Made by a program: the position numbers and the translations under genes
The notes under the pieces: generated by a model
What the model was told of the DNA's origin: nothing
What the model saw: only the letters and a program-made list of their open reading frames with translations
Databases searched by the model: none
Source of the DNA: Ignavibacteriales bacterium
GTDB taxonomy: Bacteria; Bacteroidota; Ignavibacteria; Ignavibacteriales; Ignavibacteriaceae
DNA length: 64,000 nt
Reading direction: 5' to 3'
Assembly (NCBI GenBank): GCA_003538625.1
Contig: DPRR01000005.1
Coordinates: forward strand, 1 to 64,000
Part shown: one piece after another, positions 26,349 through 35,332 of the stretch
Position numbering within the stretch: position 1 is the stretch's first letter
How the letters are laid out: every line of letters begins with the position of its first letter

Positions 26349-28490
26349 ATGAAGATAATAATAATAACAATGCTATTTTTCTTTACCGTTAGTGCACAGA
26401 ATGTTTGGTATGTAGATAGAGATGCAAATGGCTCTGCTAATGGCACCAGTTGGGCTAATGCCTGGAGAACTTTATCAAGCTCTAATCAAGTTTCAGGTGG
26501 AATAAATTATGCTTCAGTAAGTCCAGGTGATACAATATATGTTTCAGGTGGCACAGATTCAACCCTTTATAAAACACCAGCAGGAATTTATTCCCACAGA
26601 ATATATCCAAGCGGTAATGGAATTACCTATGCTTCAGGTAATCCTGTAGTGATTGCGCCTGCATGGCAATCAGGACATAACGGTGATGTTTACATAGGTG
26701 CAAGAGATAATAACTGTGATTGGATTCTTGAGATTCACAATATTTCCAACATCAAACTTACAGGGTTTAATTTTATTGACAATAGAACAGCAAATTATGG
26801 AACAATGTTATATCTTGGTGGTGCTGGGGCTGATGGATTGAATATCCGGGATAGTTTAGTGATTATTGAAAATTGTCATATTGTTGGAAATGCACTTGCA
26901 AGCATGGTTTATCTAAGTGGTTATAAAATAACCGTAAAGGATTGCCTAATAGAACAACCTGAAAATAATTATCTAAACGATCAGGACCCATTCGGAATAA
27001 GCGGTGGTAGAGGCGATCATGTTATTGATGGATGCACTATTATAATGAGAAATGGTAATATGGAAACTGATGCTCATAGGGATGGTATCCAAATATCAAA
27101 TATTGGCGAATCAAGCGATCCACGTTCAACCATTAGAATTTCTAATAGTTTCATTATAGACACTAATCCAAATGGTGTTTCGTGGAATAATATGATTTAT
27201 AATTACAATGGTATGGGCGGCGGGGACAATGATATGAGATTATTTATTTATAACAATATAATCGTTACCAGAAAATTATACACCTCTGTAGGTGGGATTG
27301 CTATTGGAAGATTAAATAGAAATTATATGAATAGCCTTTATATATTAAACAATACTATAATTATGAAAGGTTTAGGTGGTAGCACTTCAACACCGATTAC
27401 CAACTGGACTTTAGATACATTAATTGTGAAAAATAATCTTATTGTTGTTGATACTTTAATAGACAAGTTTTATAACCTCGATGATGAAATAAACTGGGGA
27501 TTAACTTACAAAGAGATAGATTATAATCACTATAATAAGTTGGGCGGTGTAGCTTCAGATGATCGTGTAGCAGTTGCTGGGATAAACTATAGTTGGACTG
27601 ATTGGCGTGCAGCAGGATTTGATACGCATAGCTTAACAGGTAATTCAACTGCGATTACTTTTGCAAATAAGTACGGACTCAACAAAACTGATTACTACAC
27701 CGAAACAGGACGTGATGCAGGGGTTGATTTATCTGCGGAATATCCTTTTTTACAATACGACATCTTAGGCAATCCACGTTCAGGAACCTGGGATATGGGT
27801 GCTTTGGAGTTTCAGGGCGGCGGTCAATCAAATAATATTAATTTAAAGTCTAAACTTTTTCTCCAGGGTCCATTCAACACAAATTCAATGAATACAAGCC
27901 TTAGTCAGAATGGACTACTGCCAACAACACAACCTTTTAATACAACTCCGTGGAATTATAATGGAAATGAAACGTTAAGTTCTGGTTCAACATCAAGTTA
28001 TGTGGATTGGGTACTTGTTGAATTAAGAAACAGTTCAAATCCAACTCAAGTTGTTGCCAGAAAAGCTGCTATCCTGAAGAATGACGGAACTCTTCTAAAT
28101 ACAGATGGAAGCAACGGTGTACCATTTAGTAATGCTCAGGAAGGTGCTTACTACATAGCTGTTTTTCATAGAAACCATCTCGCAATTATGTCGGCAACGC
28201 CAGTACAACTATCTGCAAATTCACAGGTGTACGACTTTACAACAGGTATGGATAAAGCCTACGGAACTAATCCAATGGTAGATCTTGGCAACGGTAAGTA
28301 TGGTATGTACGCGGGTGATGGAAACGGTAATGGCGGAATAACTATCGCAGACAGGAATGAAATCTGGCTCCCTCAAAATGGAACGATGGGTTATCTGAAA
28401 GGTGATTTTAATCTTGACGGCGGGGTAACAGCCAGCGATGTAAATCTTTACTGGAATATAAATAACGGAACGATGACGCAAGTGCCGTAG
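26349..28490 (+). CDS. Secreted right-handed beta-helix protein with dockerin-like EF-hand C-terminus
   Basis: A 713-residue exported protein with a short signal peptide (residues 1-17, ending VSAQ). Residues about 20-490 form a pectate-lyase-like right-handed beta-helix (NVWYVDRDANGSANGTSWAN start; repeated turns such as LNIRDSLVIIENCHIVGNA and IRISNSFIIDTNPNGVSW; end RSGTWDMGALEF). Then comes a beta-sandwich of about 150 residues (KLFLQGPFNTNSMN ... HRNHLAIMSA), followed by two calcium loops, DGNGNGGITIAD and DFNLDGGVTASD, as in type I dockerins. It lacks a T9SS sorting domain, so the dockerin-like end may mediate attachment instead. It probably acts on polysaccharide. Confidence 0.8.
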   Translation: MKIIIITMLFFFTVSAQNVWYVDRDANGSANGTSWANAWRTLSSSNQVSGGINYASVSPGDTIYVSGGTDSTLYKTPAGIYSHRIYPSGNGITYASGNPVVIAPAWQSGHNGDVYIGARDNNCDWILEIHNISNIKLTGFNFIDNRTANYGTMLYLGGAGADGLNIRDSLVIIENCHIVGNALASMVYLSGYKITVKDCLIEQPENNYLNDQDPFGISGGRGDHVIDGCTIIMRNGNMETDAHRDGIQISNIGESSDPRSTIRISNSFIIDTNPNGVSWNNMIYNYNGMGGGDNDMRLFIYNNIIVTRKLYTSVGGIAIGRLNRNYMNSLYILNNTIIMKGLGGSTSTPITNWTLDTLIVKNNLIVVDTLIDKFYNLDDEINWGLTYKEIDYNHYNKLGGVASDDRVAVAGINYSWTDWRAAGFDTHSLTGNSTAITFANKYGLNKTDYYTETGRDAGVDLSAEYPFLQYDILGNPRSGTWDMGALEFQGGGQSNNINLKSKLFLQGPFNTNSMNTSLSQNGLLPTTQPFNTTPWNYNGNETLSSGSTSSYVDWVLVELRNSSNPTQVVARKAAILKNDGTLLNTDGSNGVPFSNAQEGAYYIAVFHRNHLAIMSATPVQLSANSQVYDFTTGMDKAYGTNPMVDLGNGKYGMYAGDGNGNGGITIADRNEIWLPQNGTMGYLKGDFNLDGGVTASDVNLYWNINNGTMTQVP

Positions 28491-28564
28491 CGCAGAGCGC
28501 AAAGTGCTAAGCGCATAGCGAAAGAAATTGGTAATTAGTAAGTAGTGATTAGTAATCGTTAATA
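28488..28564. repeat. Degenerate 7-bp tandem tracts after a stop codon
   Basis: From the stop codon onward the sequence reads in heptamers: TAGCGCA, GAGCGCA, AAGTGCT, AAGCGCA, TAGCGAA (28488-28522), then GGTAATT, AGTAAGT, AGTGATT, AGTAATC, GTTAATA (28530-28564). The same two heptamer families follow the paralogous region at 32434-32534. Confidence 0.6.
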
Positions 28565-28678
28565 TCAGTTAGGTGTACCTCAAATACACATAGTCATTAT
28601 TGGTCAAGCATAGTTATTTATTGTTTTTTAGTCAAATATTTAATGTAAACAAACCCTTTTAAGAAAGGTCGAAACAAT

Positions 28679-30523
28679 TTGAAATTCCTTAAAATCTTAA
28701 TATTCGGAATGCTATTTTTTGCTTACACTGCTGCTATTTCAGCTACAAATATTAATGGCAGGTTTGTGGTTATGGGCACAAACAATGGAAAACTGGAAGT
28801 ACTTTTACAAATAAATACTAATACCGGCTCAGATGATATGGGAGGCGCAACAGTTGTAATCGGGTTTAATAGATTTGCATTAAATTACAGCAATAATCCT
28901 CAAGTTAACACTAATTACATTTATTATAATTTTAATAATGGCAATTACAGTCCGGCTACTGTAACAAGACCGGCTATTGATAAATTATGGTTAAATATTG
29001 ATCTGCCATTTAACAACAGCAACAATGGAACTGTCGTATCCGGAACTAACGGCTGGACAGATGTTGCGACATTGTTTTTTGATATAATAAATCCGGCGGA
29101 TACTTTAAAATTAAGCTGGCTTACGACAAATCCATACTGGGGAATTTATGATGCAAATAATACGACTATGTGGAGTCCGGGCACACTTCAAAACTTAAGC
29201 TATGTAATTAATAATGATGTAACTCCGCCTGAAATAGTAAGCGCTTCCCTGCTTGATTCTGCAAAACTTGAAATATTATTTTCAGAACCAATGGAAAATT
29301 CATCCGCTCTTAATATTTCAAATTACTCAATCAATAATGGTGTAAGTGTACTAAGCGGATATTTGTCAACTAATCAAAATAAGATTACATTAAACACAAC
29401 TTCACACACTGCAGGGCAGCAGTACACTGTTTCGGTAAATAATGTTAGCGATCTTGCCGGTAATAATTTATCATCAAATCATAATAGCGCTGACTACGTA
29501 TTTCTTTCAGATGTCACTTCACCTCAAATTACCGGAATTACAGTAACAAGCAGTCAGTCAATAACTGTTAAATTTTCAGAAAGATTAGATCCAATCTCTG
29601 CAAAAAATAAAAATAATTTTTCGATTTCAGGAAACATCAGCATTATATCAGCAACAATTCTGCCTGATTCAATGAGTGTAAAGTTGAAGACTACAAAACA
29701 AGCAACCGACATTGAGTACACTCTTACAGTTTCTAATATTAAAGACAGATCCGGTAATTCCCAGGCACCTAATCCATTCTTAAGCTTATACCGAATCCCG
29801 AAAAGGATTAAAGGCAACGGCACTAAGAACACAATTTCTAATGTAACAGCAAAAAGCTGGGATCAAAATTACACTCCGGATAAAACAATTGACGGATTGG
29901 GAATGAGCAACCCTGAATCCAGATGGCAAAGCGCAAGGATTATGCCTGATACAATAGCCTACGATCTGAGTGAAAATGTTTCGATGGATAGTTTGAGAAT
30001 TTCTTTTTACAAGGGCGATACCGGCAGATTATATAAATACTCTGTTTACTCTTCAACTGATTTGAATGATTGGACACCAATTGTGGAAGATATATGGTCA
30101 GAAGAATCTGAATGGACTGCGATCGAATTTGATTCTACGAATGGAAGATATATGAAACTGGTTTTGAAAGAAAGCAATCAAAGCAATAAAGCAAGCATCT
30201 GGGAATTTGAAAGTTTCGGTGCAATTTCAAAAGACAATCCAAATCAAAATATTGTACCGGCTGCATTTGAGTTATCTCAAAATTATCCTAACCCTTTCAA
30301 TCCAAGCACAAAAATAAGCTGGCAGTCTCCTGTAGGAAGTCATCAAACTTTAATAATATATGATGTACTGGGTAATGAAGTTGCAACACTTGTGGATGAA
30401 TATAAACCTGCGGGAAGTTATGAAGTAAATTTTAATGCAATCAACCTAGCCAGTGGAATATATATTTACAGACTCACTGCAGACAACTACACTGAAACAA
30501 AAAAAATGGTGCTATTAAAATAA
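28679..30523 (+). CDS. Secreted multidomain protein: cohesin-like N-terminus, Ig-like domains, F5/8 type C domain, T9SS sorting domain
   Basis: A 614-residue protein with a signal peptide at residues 1-22. Residues about 23-178 form a beta-rich domain (VLLQINTNTGSDDMGGATVV, WLNIDLPFNNSNNGTVVSG) that resembles a cohesin-type jelly roll. Two SbsA-like Ig domains (PPEIVSASLLDSAKLEILFS; SPQITGITVTSSQSITVKFS) cover about 180-375. A discoidin/F5-8C carbohydrate-binding domain (WDQNYTPDKTIDG, YMKLVLKESN) covers about 385-520. The T9SS domain ends KKMVLLK. Start TTG 28679 has AAGAAAGG upstream; the next ATG (28709) would cut the signal peptide. It is paralogous to the gene at 31313. Confidence 0.78.
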   Translation: MKFLKILIFGMLFFAYTAAISATNINGRFVVMGTNNGKLEVLLQINTNTGSDDMGGATVVIGFNRFALNYSNNPQVNTNYIYYNFNNGNYSPATVTRPAIDKLWLNIDLPFNNSNNGTVVSGTNGWTDVATLFFDIINPADTLKLSWLTTNPYWGIYDANNTTMWSPGTLQNLSYVINNDVTPPEIVSASLLDSAKLEILFSEPMENSSALNISNYSINNGVSVLSGYLSTNQNKITLNTTSHTAGQQYTVSVNNVSDLAGNNLSSNHNSADYVFLSDVTSPQITGITVTSSQSITVKFSERLDPISAKNKNNFSISGNISIISATILPDSMSVKLKTTKQATDIEYTLTVSNIKDRSGNSQAPNPFLSLYRIPKRIKGNGTKNTISNVTAKSWDQNYTPDKTIDGLGMSNPESRWQSARIMPDTIAYDLSENVSMDSLRISFYKGDTGRLYKYSVYSSTDLNDWTPIVEDIWSEESEWTAIEFDSTNGRYMKLVLKESNQSNKASIWEFESFGAISKDNPNQNIVPAAFELSQNYPNPFNPSTKISWQSPVGSHQTLIIYDVLGNEVATLVDEYKPAGSYEVNFNAINLASGIYIYRLTADNYTETKKMVLLK

Positions 30524-30705
30524 AGAGCATCAAAGTTTTATCGTTAAAAAGTAAATCTAATTACAGTTTGCTGTATACCTTTTAAGAGTGTTCCCGAAGC
30601 CCGCCGTGGTAAGATTCGATCTTCAAACAATGTCTATACTAAATATCTTCAGTCAGTTGGCAGGAAGAATGAGAAGTTTTTTTACTTTGAGCATAAAAGA
30701 TTTCT
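30524..30705. other. Intergenic region before MITE copy 2
   Basis: No gene is supported. An apparent 113-codon frame at 30588-30929 runs straight through the MITE-like element and has no protein-like features, so I treat it as chance. Confidence 0.5.
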
Positions 30706-30849
30706 TGGGGGCTGTCTCAAAAGACACAATTTGTCAGCCTGAGCCCTGCCTGTCCGGCAGGCAGGTTGTCGAAGACTTACATTATAATGCTAAATCACAC
30801 TTCAACAGGCTCAGTGTGACAGTAATAATTACTTTTGAGACAGCCTCTC
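30706..30849. mobile_element. MITE-like element, copy 2
   Basis: The second copy of the 144-bp element at 24881. Internal sequence from GGCTGTCTCAAAAG to CTTTTGAGACAGCC is the same length with about six substitutions and no indels. The outermost three to four bases at the left (TGGG for AAGA) and two at the right are not shared, so the true terminal repeat may be nearer 14-16 bp. No target-site duplication is obvious. Confidence 0.72.
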
Positions 30850-31312
30850 GAAATGACGCCAATAAGAAATATACCAAAAGACCAATCAGTTTGGGGGATT
30901 TTAATCTTTCTTCTTTAAGCGGCTTTTAAACGGCTTTCAACCGAAATATGAGCGCAAGATAACCGAAAGATAACCGAGAACAACCGAGAAAATCCTATAT
31001 GAATTGGACAGAATTATAATACCTGTGCCCAAACTGTAATATTTTATTACACTCGTTTTTTGCTTGAAATTCGAAAGAAATTATATTCATTTCCTTATTA
31101 AGTAACCTTTTTACAGTACTCTCAGTAATAATTACCTGTTTTTCTTACTCAAGGTTCGATAGTATCGCTGTTTCAAAAGGATGCATTATATTTTTTCAGG
31201 CACTCAGTTTGATACAATTAGCACCAAATAATGATTCAGAAAAATTTTAACAATTAGTAATTACGAAGATGTTAAAAAGGGTATCCGCAAACTATATCGA
31301 CAGGGGTAAAGT
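30850..31312. other. Intergenic region with short tandem repeat
   Basis: No gene seen. AAGATAACCGA, AAGATAACCGA and GAACAACCGA follow one another at about 30957-30988, a 10-11 bp degenerate tandem repeat. CAGGGGTAAAGT just before 31313 provides a good ribosome site for the next gene. Confidence 0.45.
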
Positions 31313-32428
31313 ATGATGATAAAATTAAAATCCATCACCGGTATAATGATTCTAATGTTAGCTTCAACCTTATCTGCCTCGGAGATCAATGGGAGATTTA
31401 TCGTAACAAATACCGACAGTTCAAAGCTTGCTGTACTTCTTCAGATTAATTCGAACACGGGAAACGAAGCTTTAGGCGGTGCAACAATTGTACTTGGTTT
31501 TGACACCTCCTCTATTAACTTAACAAGCAATCCAATTAAAAACACAGATTATATATTTCATAATTTCTGCGGCAACAATTATTCACCAGCAACTATAACC
31601 AGACCAATGAAAGGCAGGATTTGGGTAAATATCGATTTACCTTTTAATCAAAGCAACAGCGGAACTGTTATTTCGGATACCTCAGGCTGGACAGATGTAG
31701 TTACGATCTATTTTGATATTGCGAACATTAATGGAATAGCAAATCTATACTGGTTATCGGGAAGTCCTTTCTGGGGTGTGTATAAAGATGACAATTTAAC
31801 ATTAATGGAACCCAATCAATTTCAGAATATAAATTATTATTACGATATAACGGCACCTGAGTTGGTCTCTGCTTCCCTTCTCGATTCAGATAACCTGGAG
31901 CTTGAATTTACTGAAGCATTAGACAGCACTTCCGCTTTAAACATTTCCAACTACTCCATTAACAACGGAATAAATATTCTTGGAATTTCAATATCAACAA
32001 CTCAAAATATAATTATACTAAATACTACTTCTCATACCGTCGGGGATCAGTACACTATAACAGTAAACAATGTTTTAGATCTTTCCGGAAACCTAATTTC
32101 CGGTATTCATAACACTGTGGATTATACCGGACAACCAAGCGGTATTGAAGATGAAAAAGTGCCGACAGAATTTCTGCTTTCACAAAATTATCCGAATCCA
32201 TTTAATCCGAGCACCAGGATTAGTTGGCAGTCGCCAATTGGCAGTCATCAGACGTTAACGGTTTATGATGTGCTAGGCAATGAGGTGGCAACTCTTGTTG
32301 ATGAGTTTAAACCGGCTGGAAGTTATGAGATAGAATTTAATTCAGACAACCTGGCTTCCGGAGTTTATATATACCGATTACAAACCGACGGGTTTACTGA
32401 GACTAAGAAGATGGTGCTGCTGCGCTAA
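31313..32428 (+). CDS. Secreted cohesin-like/Ig-like protein with T9SS sorting domain
   Basis: A 371-residue shorter paralogue of the protein at 28679. The signal peptide is about residues 1-22. The N-terminal beta domain (NGRFIVTNTDSSKLAVLLQI, GGATIVLGFDTSSINL, WVNIDLPFNQSNSGTVIS) and one SbsA-like Ig domain (ISNYSINNGINILGISIS) align with those of the paralogue. The second Ig domain and the F5/8C domain are missing, and the T9SS domain (LLSQNYPNPFNPSTRISWQS ... KKMVLLR) follows directly. The two T9SS ends are nearly the same sequence, including the WQSPxGSHQTL segment built from heptamers. Probably a cell-surface or secreted adhesin or scaffold. Confidence 0.8.
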   Translation: MMIKLKSITGIMILMLASTLSASEINGRFIVTNTDSSKLAVLLQINSNTGNEALGGATIVLGFDTSSINLTSNPIKNTDYIFHNFCGNNYSPATITRPMKGRIWVNIDLPFNQSNSGTVISDTSGWTDVVTIYFDIANINGIANLYWLSGSPFWGVYKDDNLTLMEPNQFQNINYYYDITAPELVSASLLDSDNLELEFTEALDSTSALNISNYSINNGINILGISISTTQNIIILNTTSHTVGDQYTITVNNVLDLSGNLISGIHNTVDYTGQPSGIEDEKVPTEFLLSQNYPNPFNPSTRISWQSPIGSHQTLTVYDVLGNEVATLVDEFKPAGSYEIEFNSDNLASGVYIYRLQTDGFTETKKMVLLR

Positions 32429-32433
32429 TTGCA

Positions 32434-32534
32434 TAGCGCTTAGCGCTTAGCGCATAGAGCAAAAGTGAATAAATTAGTAGTAATTAGAGAGTGGTAAATG
32501 GTGATTGATCGTCATATGTGGTCATTCATCGTCA
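32434..32534. repeat. Degenerate 7-bp tandem tracts after the T9SS gene
   Basis: TAGCGCT, TAGCGCT, TAGCGCA, TAGAGCA at 32434-32461 is a heptamer array. AATTAGT, AGTAATT, AGAGAGT, GGTAAAT, GGTGATT, GATCGTC, ATATGTG, GTCATTC, ATCGTCA continue with period seven at 32472-32534. Sequence families match those at 28488-28564. Confidence 0.65.
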
Positions 32535-32578
32535 TTGTTTGAAATTGGGGGAAAAAAGCGTTGGTGGATTTTTAGATT

Positions 32579-34138
32579 CTACTCAATTTTGATTTCAACA
32601 GAATAAAGTGTGCCCAAATCAGAGGAATCAATCATTTTCAAATCTGAAACCGTTTTGAGTTCGCGTATTGTGTAGAGTGAAGTACTGTGAAATTCAATCT
32701 GATTAAACCAAACCAAATATCCTCTTTTTTCTGAGGGCCAAACACCGTTCAGATCATTTAAGTGAATATAAATTTGATCTGAATCGTAGAATGTTTTTCT
32801 CGGACTCCACTTTGCATAATTATTTAGTAAATAGTAAACTTCGAAAGGTTCGTTACTGTACATAACAGAATTTTTGATATAGTTTTTTTTAATACTTATT
32901 AACCAATTTTTCTTGTTTTCTTTTTCCCATAATCTGCCGGAATACCCTTCACCATTGTTGTAATGATAATTAATCATTTTAATAGTATGCAATATTGGTT
33001 CCACACCACTTAAAATTAAAACGCTAATAAAAACAATTTTTAACAGTTTAACATTTTTGAATGATTTAATTCGATTATAGCAAGCCTGCAAAATGATTAA
33101 TAGTAAGATTAAACCGGGAATATAAACCGGAGACAACAATCTGCTGTCAATTGGATTGTGTGCTTTGATTGATGAAATTAAAATTAAAGTCAATAAATAA
33201 CCTGATATAAATAAAATCAGTATTACTGTTATTCTTTTATTTATAATTAAGTAAAGATCTTTCACCCTTATTTTTTTTACCATCAATAAAATCAGAACGA
33301 GAGCTGCTATCAATATAAATATTATAAAAAATACTTTTAGATTGATAAAATGATCCGATATATCCCATGATAATATTTTGTCTATTGTTAAATAAATATT
33401 TAGGAAGAATGAATATCGTGATGTGCCACGCTCACCGAAAAATGTATTAGAAATTATATAATTACGAATGATCCAGATACCAATTGGAATGCCTGAGAGG
33501 ACTGTATAAAACAATATTGATAAAATCTTTTTACTTTTTTCCTTCTTACTATAAATCAGAATTGTAATGATTGTAGTTAAAACCATAGTTATTCCAATAT
33601 AACGCGTAAGTAATGCAAATGAAGTAAGAATAACTAAAATTGTAAATGAAATTAAATTACCTTTTTCGATGTAAGAAATAAGGTAATCGATATATAAGAT
33701 CAACAGGAAAATAAAAAGCAGTTCTGAATGAGCCCATAAAGCTTCGGTAAAAACAGGAATTGAAAATAAAACAGCCAAGAGTCCGACAATGACAATCGTC
33801 TTATTGTTAAGATATTTATATAGAATTAATCCGGATCTATAAATTATCAATCCAAAAAGCAAAGCATTTAATATTACTGCAGATATTAAAGTACTTACGC
33901 CTAAAATAAAGCTGCTTAAGAAAATTATAACCGGATATAAGGGAGGCCACTCAGATATCGGTAATCCATTATAGCTTAAAAATCCCAGTCCATGAGCCAG
34001 ATTATTGGCAGCGGCTAAATATTCAATTGAATCAGGTGAAAGTCCGGGACCATAATTTAATGTTGCCAGGATAACCAGGAATGAGCCAATACAACTAAAA
34101 GTTATGATTATTGTTTTAAAAGAAAAGATTTTTGACAT
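32579..34138 (-). CDS. GT-C superfamily membrane glycosyltransferase (GT39/ArnT-like)
   Basis: A 519-residue multipass protein, about eleven hydrophobic segments. The first loop contains GPGLSPDSIEYLAAANNLAHGLG and SEWPPLYP, the acidic catalytic loop and WPPLYP motif typical of lipid-phosphosugar-dependent GT-C enzymes. A soluble C-terminal domain of about 130 residues follows (ENKKNWLISIKKNYI ...). It probably transfers a sugar from polyprenyl phosphate on the periplasmic side. It is the last gene of the long leftward cluster, 12 bases after the WbpG-type gene. The acceptor is unknown. A near relative by architecture is the gene at 46625. Confidence 0.8.
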   Translation of the reverse strand: MSKIFSFKTIIITFSCIGSFLVILATLNYGPGLSPDSIEYLAAANNLAHGLGFLSYNGLPISEWPPLYPVIIFLSSFILGVSTLISAVILNALLFGLIIYRSGLILYKYLNNKTIVIVGLLAVLFSIPVFTEALWAHSELLFIFLLILYIDYLISYIEKGNLISFTILVILTSFALLTRYIGITMVLTTIITILIYSKKEKSKKILSILFYTVLSGIPIGIWIIRNYIISNTFFGERGTSRYSFFLNIYLTIDKILSWDISDHFINLKVFFIIFILIAALVLILLMVKKIRVKDLYLIINKRITVILILFISGYLLTLILISSIKAHNPIDSRLLSPVYIPGLILLLIILQACYNRIKSFKNVKLLKIVFISVLILSGVEPILHTIKMINYHYNNGEGYSGRLWEKENKKNWLISIKKNYIKNSVMYSNEPFEVYYLLNNYAKWSPRKTFYDSDQIYIHLNDLNGVWPSEKRGYLVWFNQIEFHSTSLYTIRELKTVSDLKMIDSSDLGTLYSVEIKIE

Positions 34139-34150
34139 TATTATAGCAAG

Positions 34151-35320
34151 CTATAAGTCAAAACTAAAATACTTTTTATAAACGGTATCGGGGACTATAC
34201 CAATCTTATTTCCCCAACCGATAGGCTTTTTGAATATTCTAACCAGATTATAGTAAGATTTATAATCCATAAAGGATTTTGGTGATTCATTCATTATTCT
34301 GTCAAAATCTTCATAAGAAAGCTCAAGTTTTTTTAAGCAATAATCCAACGATTCAATTCCACCTGAATAAGGATCTTTTTTAATTACTTGCAGTGCATCG
34401 TCTCTTGTCAATTGCCCATTCCGGACTTTTGCAGAATAATGAAGTTTTCTTTTATCGATATTAAACTTGCGTGTTAATATATATGCCTGAAAAAAAGCTG
34501 TGTACTTGGATTCATGATGTTTATCACCATAGTTCTTCCAACCGAGCTTTTCTTCCAATACACGTAATACTTCTTTCTCGTTATATTGGTAATAGTACAG
34601 AATTCTGATTTGATTAATTTTTTTAAACAGCGAGTAATAAATGTATTTACTCATCGACATATTTGGAAAGCTCTTTAATTTTAGCTTACCAAATCTTTTT
34701 TGAACATCCTGTACGTACTTACCATCCATATAAGTCCAGGTAAGCGGCGTTGTTCCCTCGGTTCTGAAAGAATGCCCGTGAACTATGTATTTAACATTAT
34801 ACTGTGCCGCTTCAGAAAAAAGAACTGAAAAGATAATCCAATCTGTAGGAACTTCCGCATCCGGCACAGAAGCAAATAAAAATGACCTTTGAAGATCTTT
34901 GAACTCCTCCCAATCAGCAACGTGAGTATGAAGATCCACACCTAAAATATCAGTTGCATTTTTGATATTCTGCACTGCAATTTCAGAATTCCATCCATTA
35001 TCAAAATGCACAGCAAGAGGTCTAAGACCAAGTTTAACCGCATTATACAAGGTATAAGTACTATCCCTGCCACCACTTACACCAACAATGCAATCATATT
35101 TTTTACCTTTACCATCATTTTTAATTTTTTCAGCTAATTCCTGTAAGCGTTTTGGAGTTTCTTCATTTAATGGAAACTTCTTTTCTAATTCATCATGAAT
35201 CTTACAAAATGTGCACTCCCCTTTTTCATCAAATGTAATTCCTTTGACAGTATCATCAATTACACAACGGGAACAAACTTTATTTGCTTTATATTGATAT
35301 GGTATTATTTTCATTTTCAC
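34151..35320 (-). CDS. N-acetyl sugar amidotransferase (WbpG/PseA family)
   Basis: A 389-residue PP-loop ATPase that, with HisH/HisF-type partners, is thought to convert an N-acetyl group on a nucleotide sugar to an acetamidino group. Two zinc-type pairs, C16-x2-C19 and C36-x2-C39, precede the PP-loop SGGRDS at residues 82-87. HFDNGWNSEIAVQNI, WIIFSVLFSEAA and HGHSFRTEGTTP follow in family order. GTG 35320 and ATG 35314 are both possible starts; they lie inside a duplicated GAAAATGAAAATAA sequence. The gene sits with DUF354, hisF- and hisH-like genes, all leftward and nearly contiguous, as expected for an amidino-sugar module. Confidence 0.88.
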   Translation of the reverse strand: MKMKIIPYQYKANKVCSRCVIDDTVKGITFDEKGECTFCKIHDELEKKFPLNEETPKRLQELAEKIKNDGKGKKYDCIVGVSGGRDSTYTLYNAVKLGLRPLAVHFDNGWNSEIAVQNIKNATDILGVDLHTHVADWEEFKDLQRSFLFASVPDAEVPTDWIIFSVLFSEAAQYNVKYIVHGHSFRTEGTTPLTWTYMDGKYVQDVQKRFGKLKLKSFPNMSMSKYIYYSLFKKINQIRILYYYQYNEKEVLRVLEEKLGWKNYGDKHHESKYTAFFQAYILTRKFNIDKRKLHYSAKVRNGQLTRDDALQVIKKDPYSGGIESLDYCLKKLELSYEDFDRIMNESPKSFMDYKSYYNLVRIFKKPIGWGNKIGIVPDTVYKKYFSFDL

Positions 35321-35332
35321 TTATTTTCATTT

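Noticed and set aside
30588..30929. 113-codon open frame on the plus strand
   Set aside because: It runs through the MITE-like element and shows no domain, signal or conservation-like pattern; the frame is chance.
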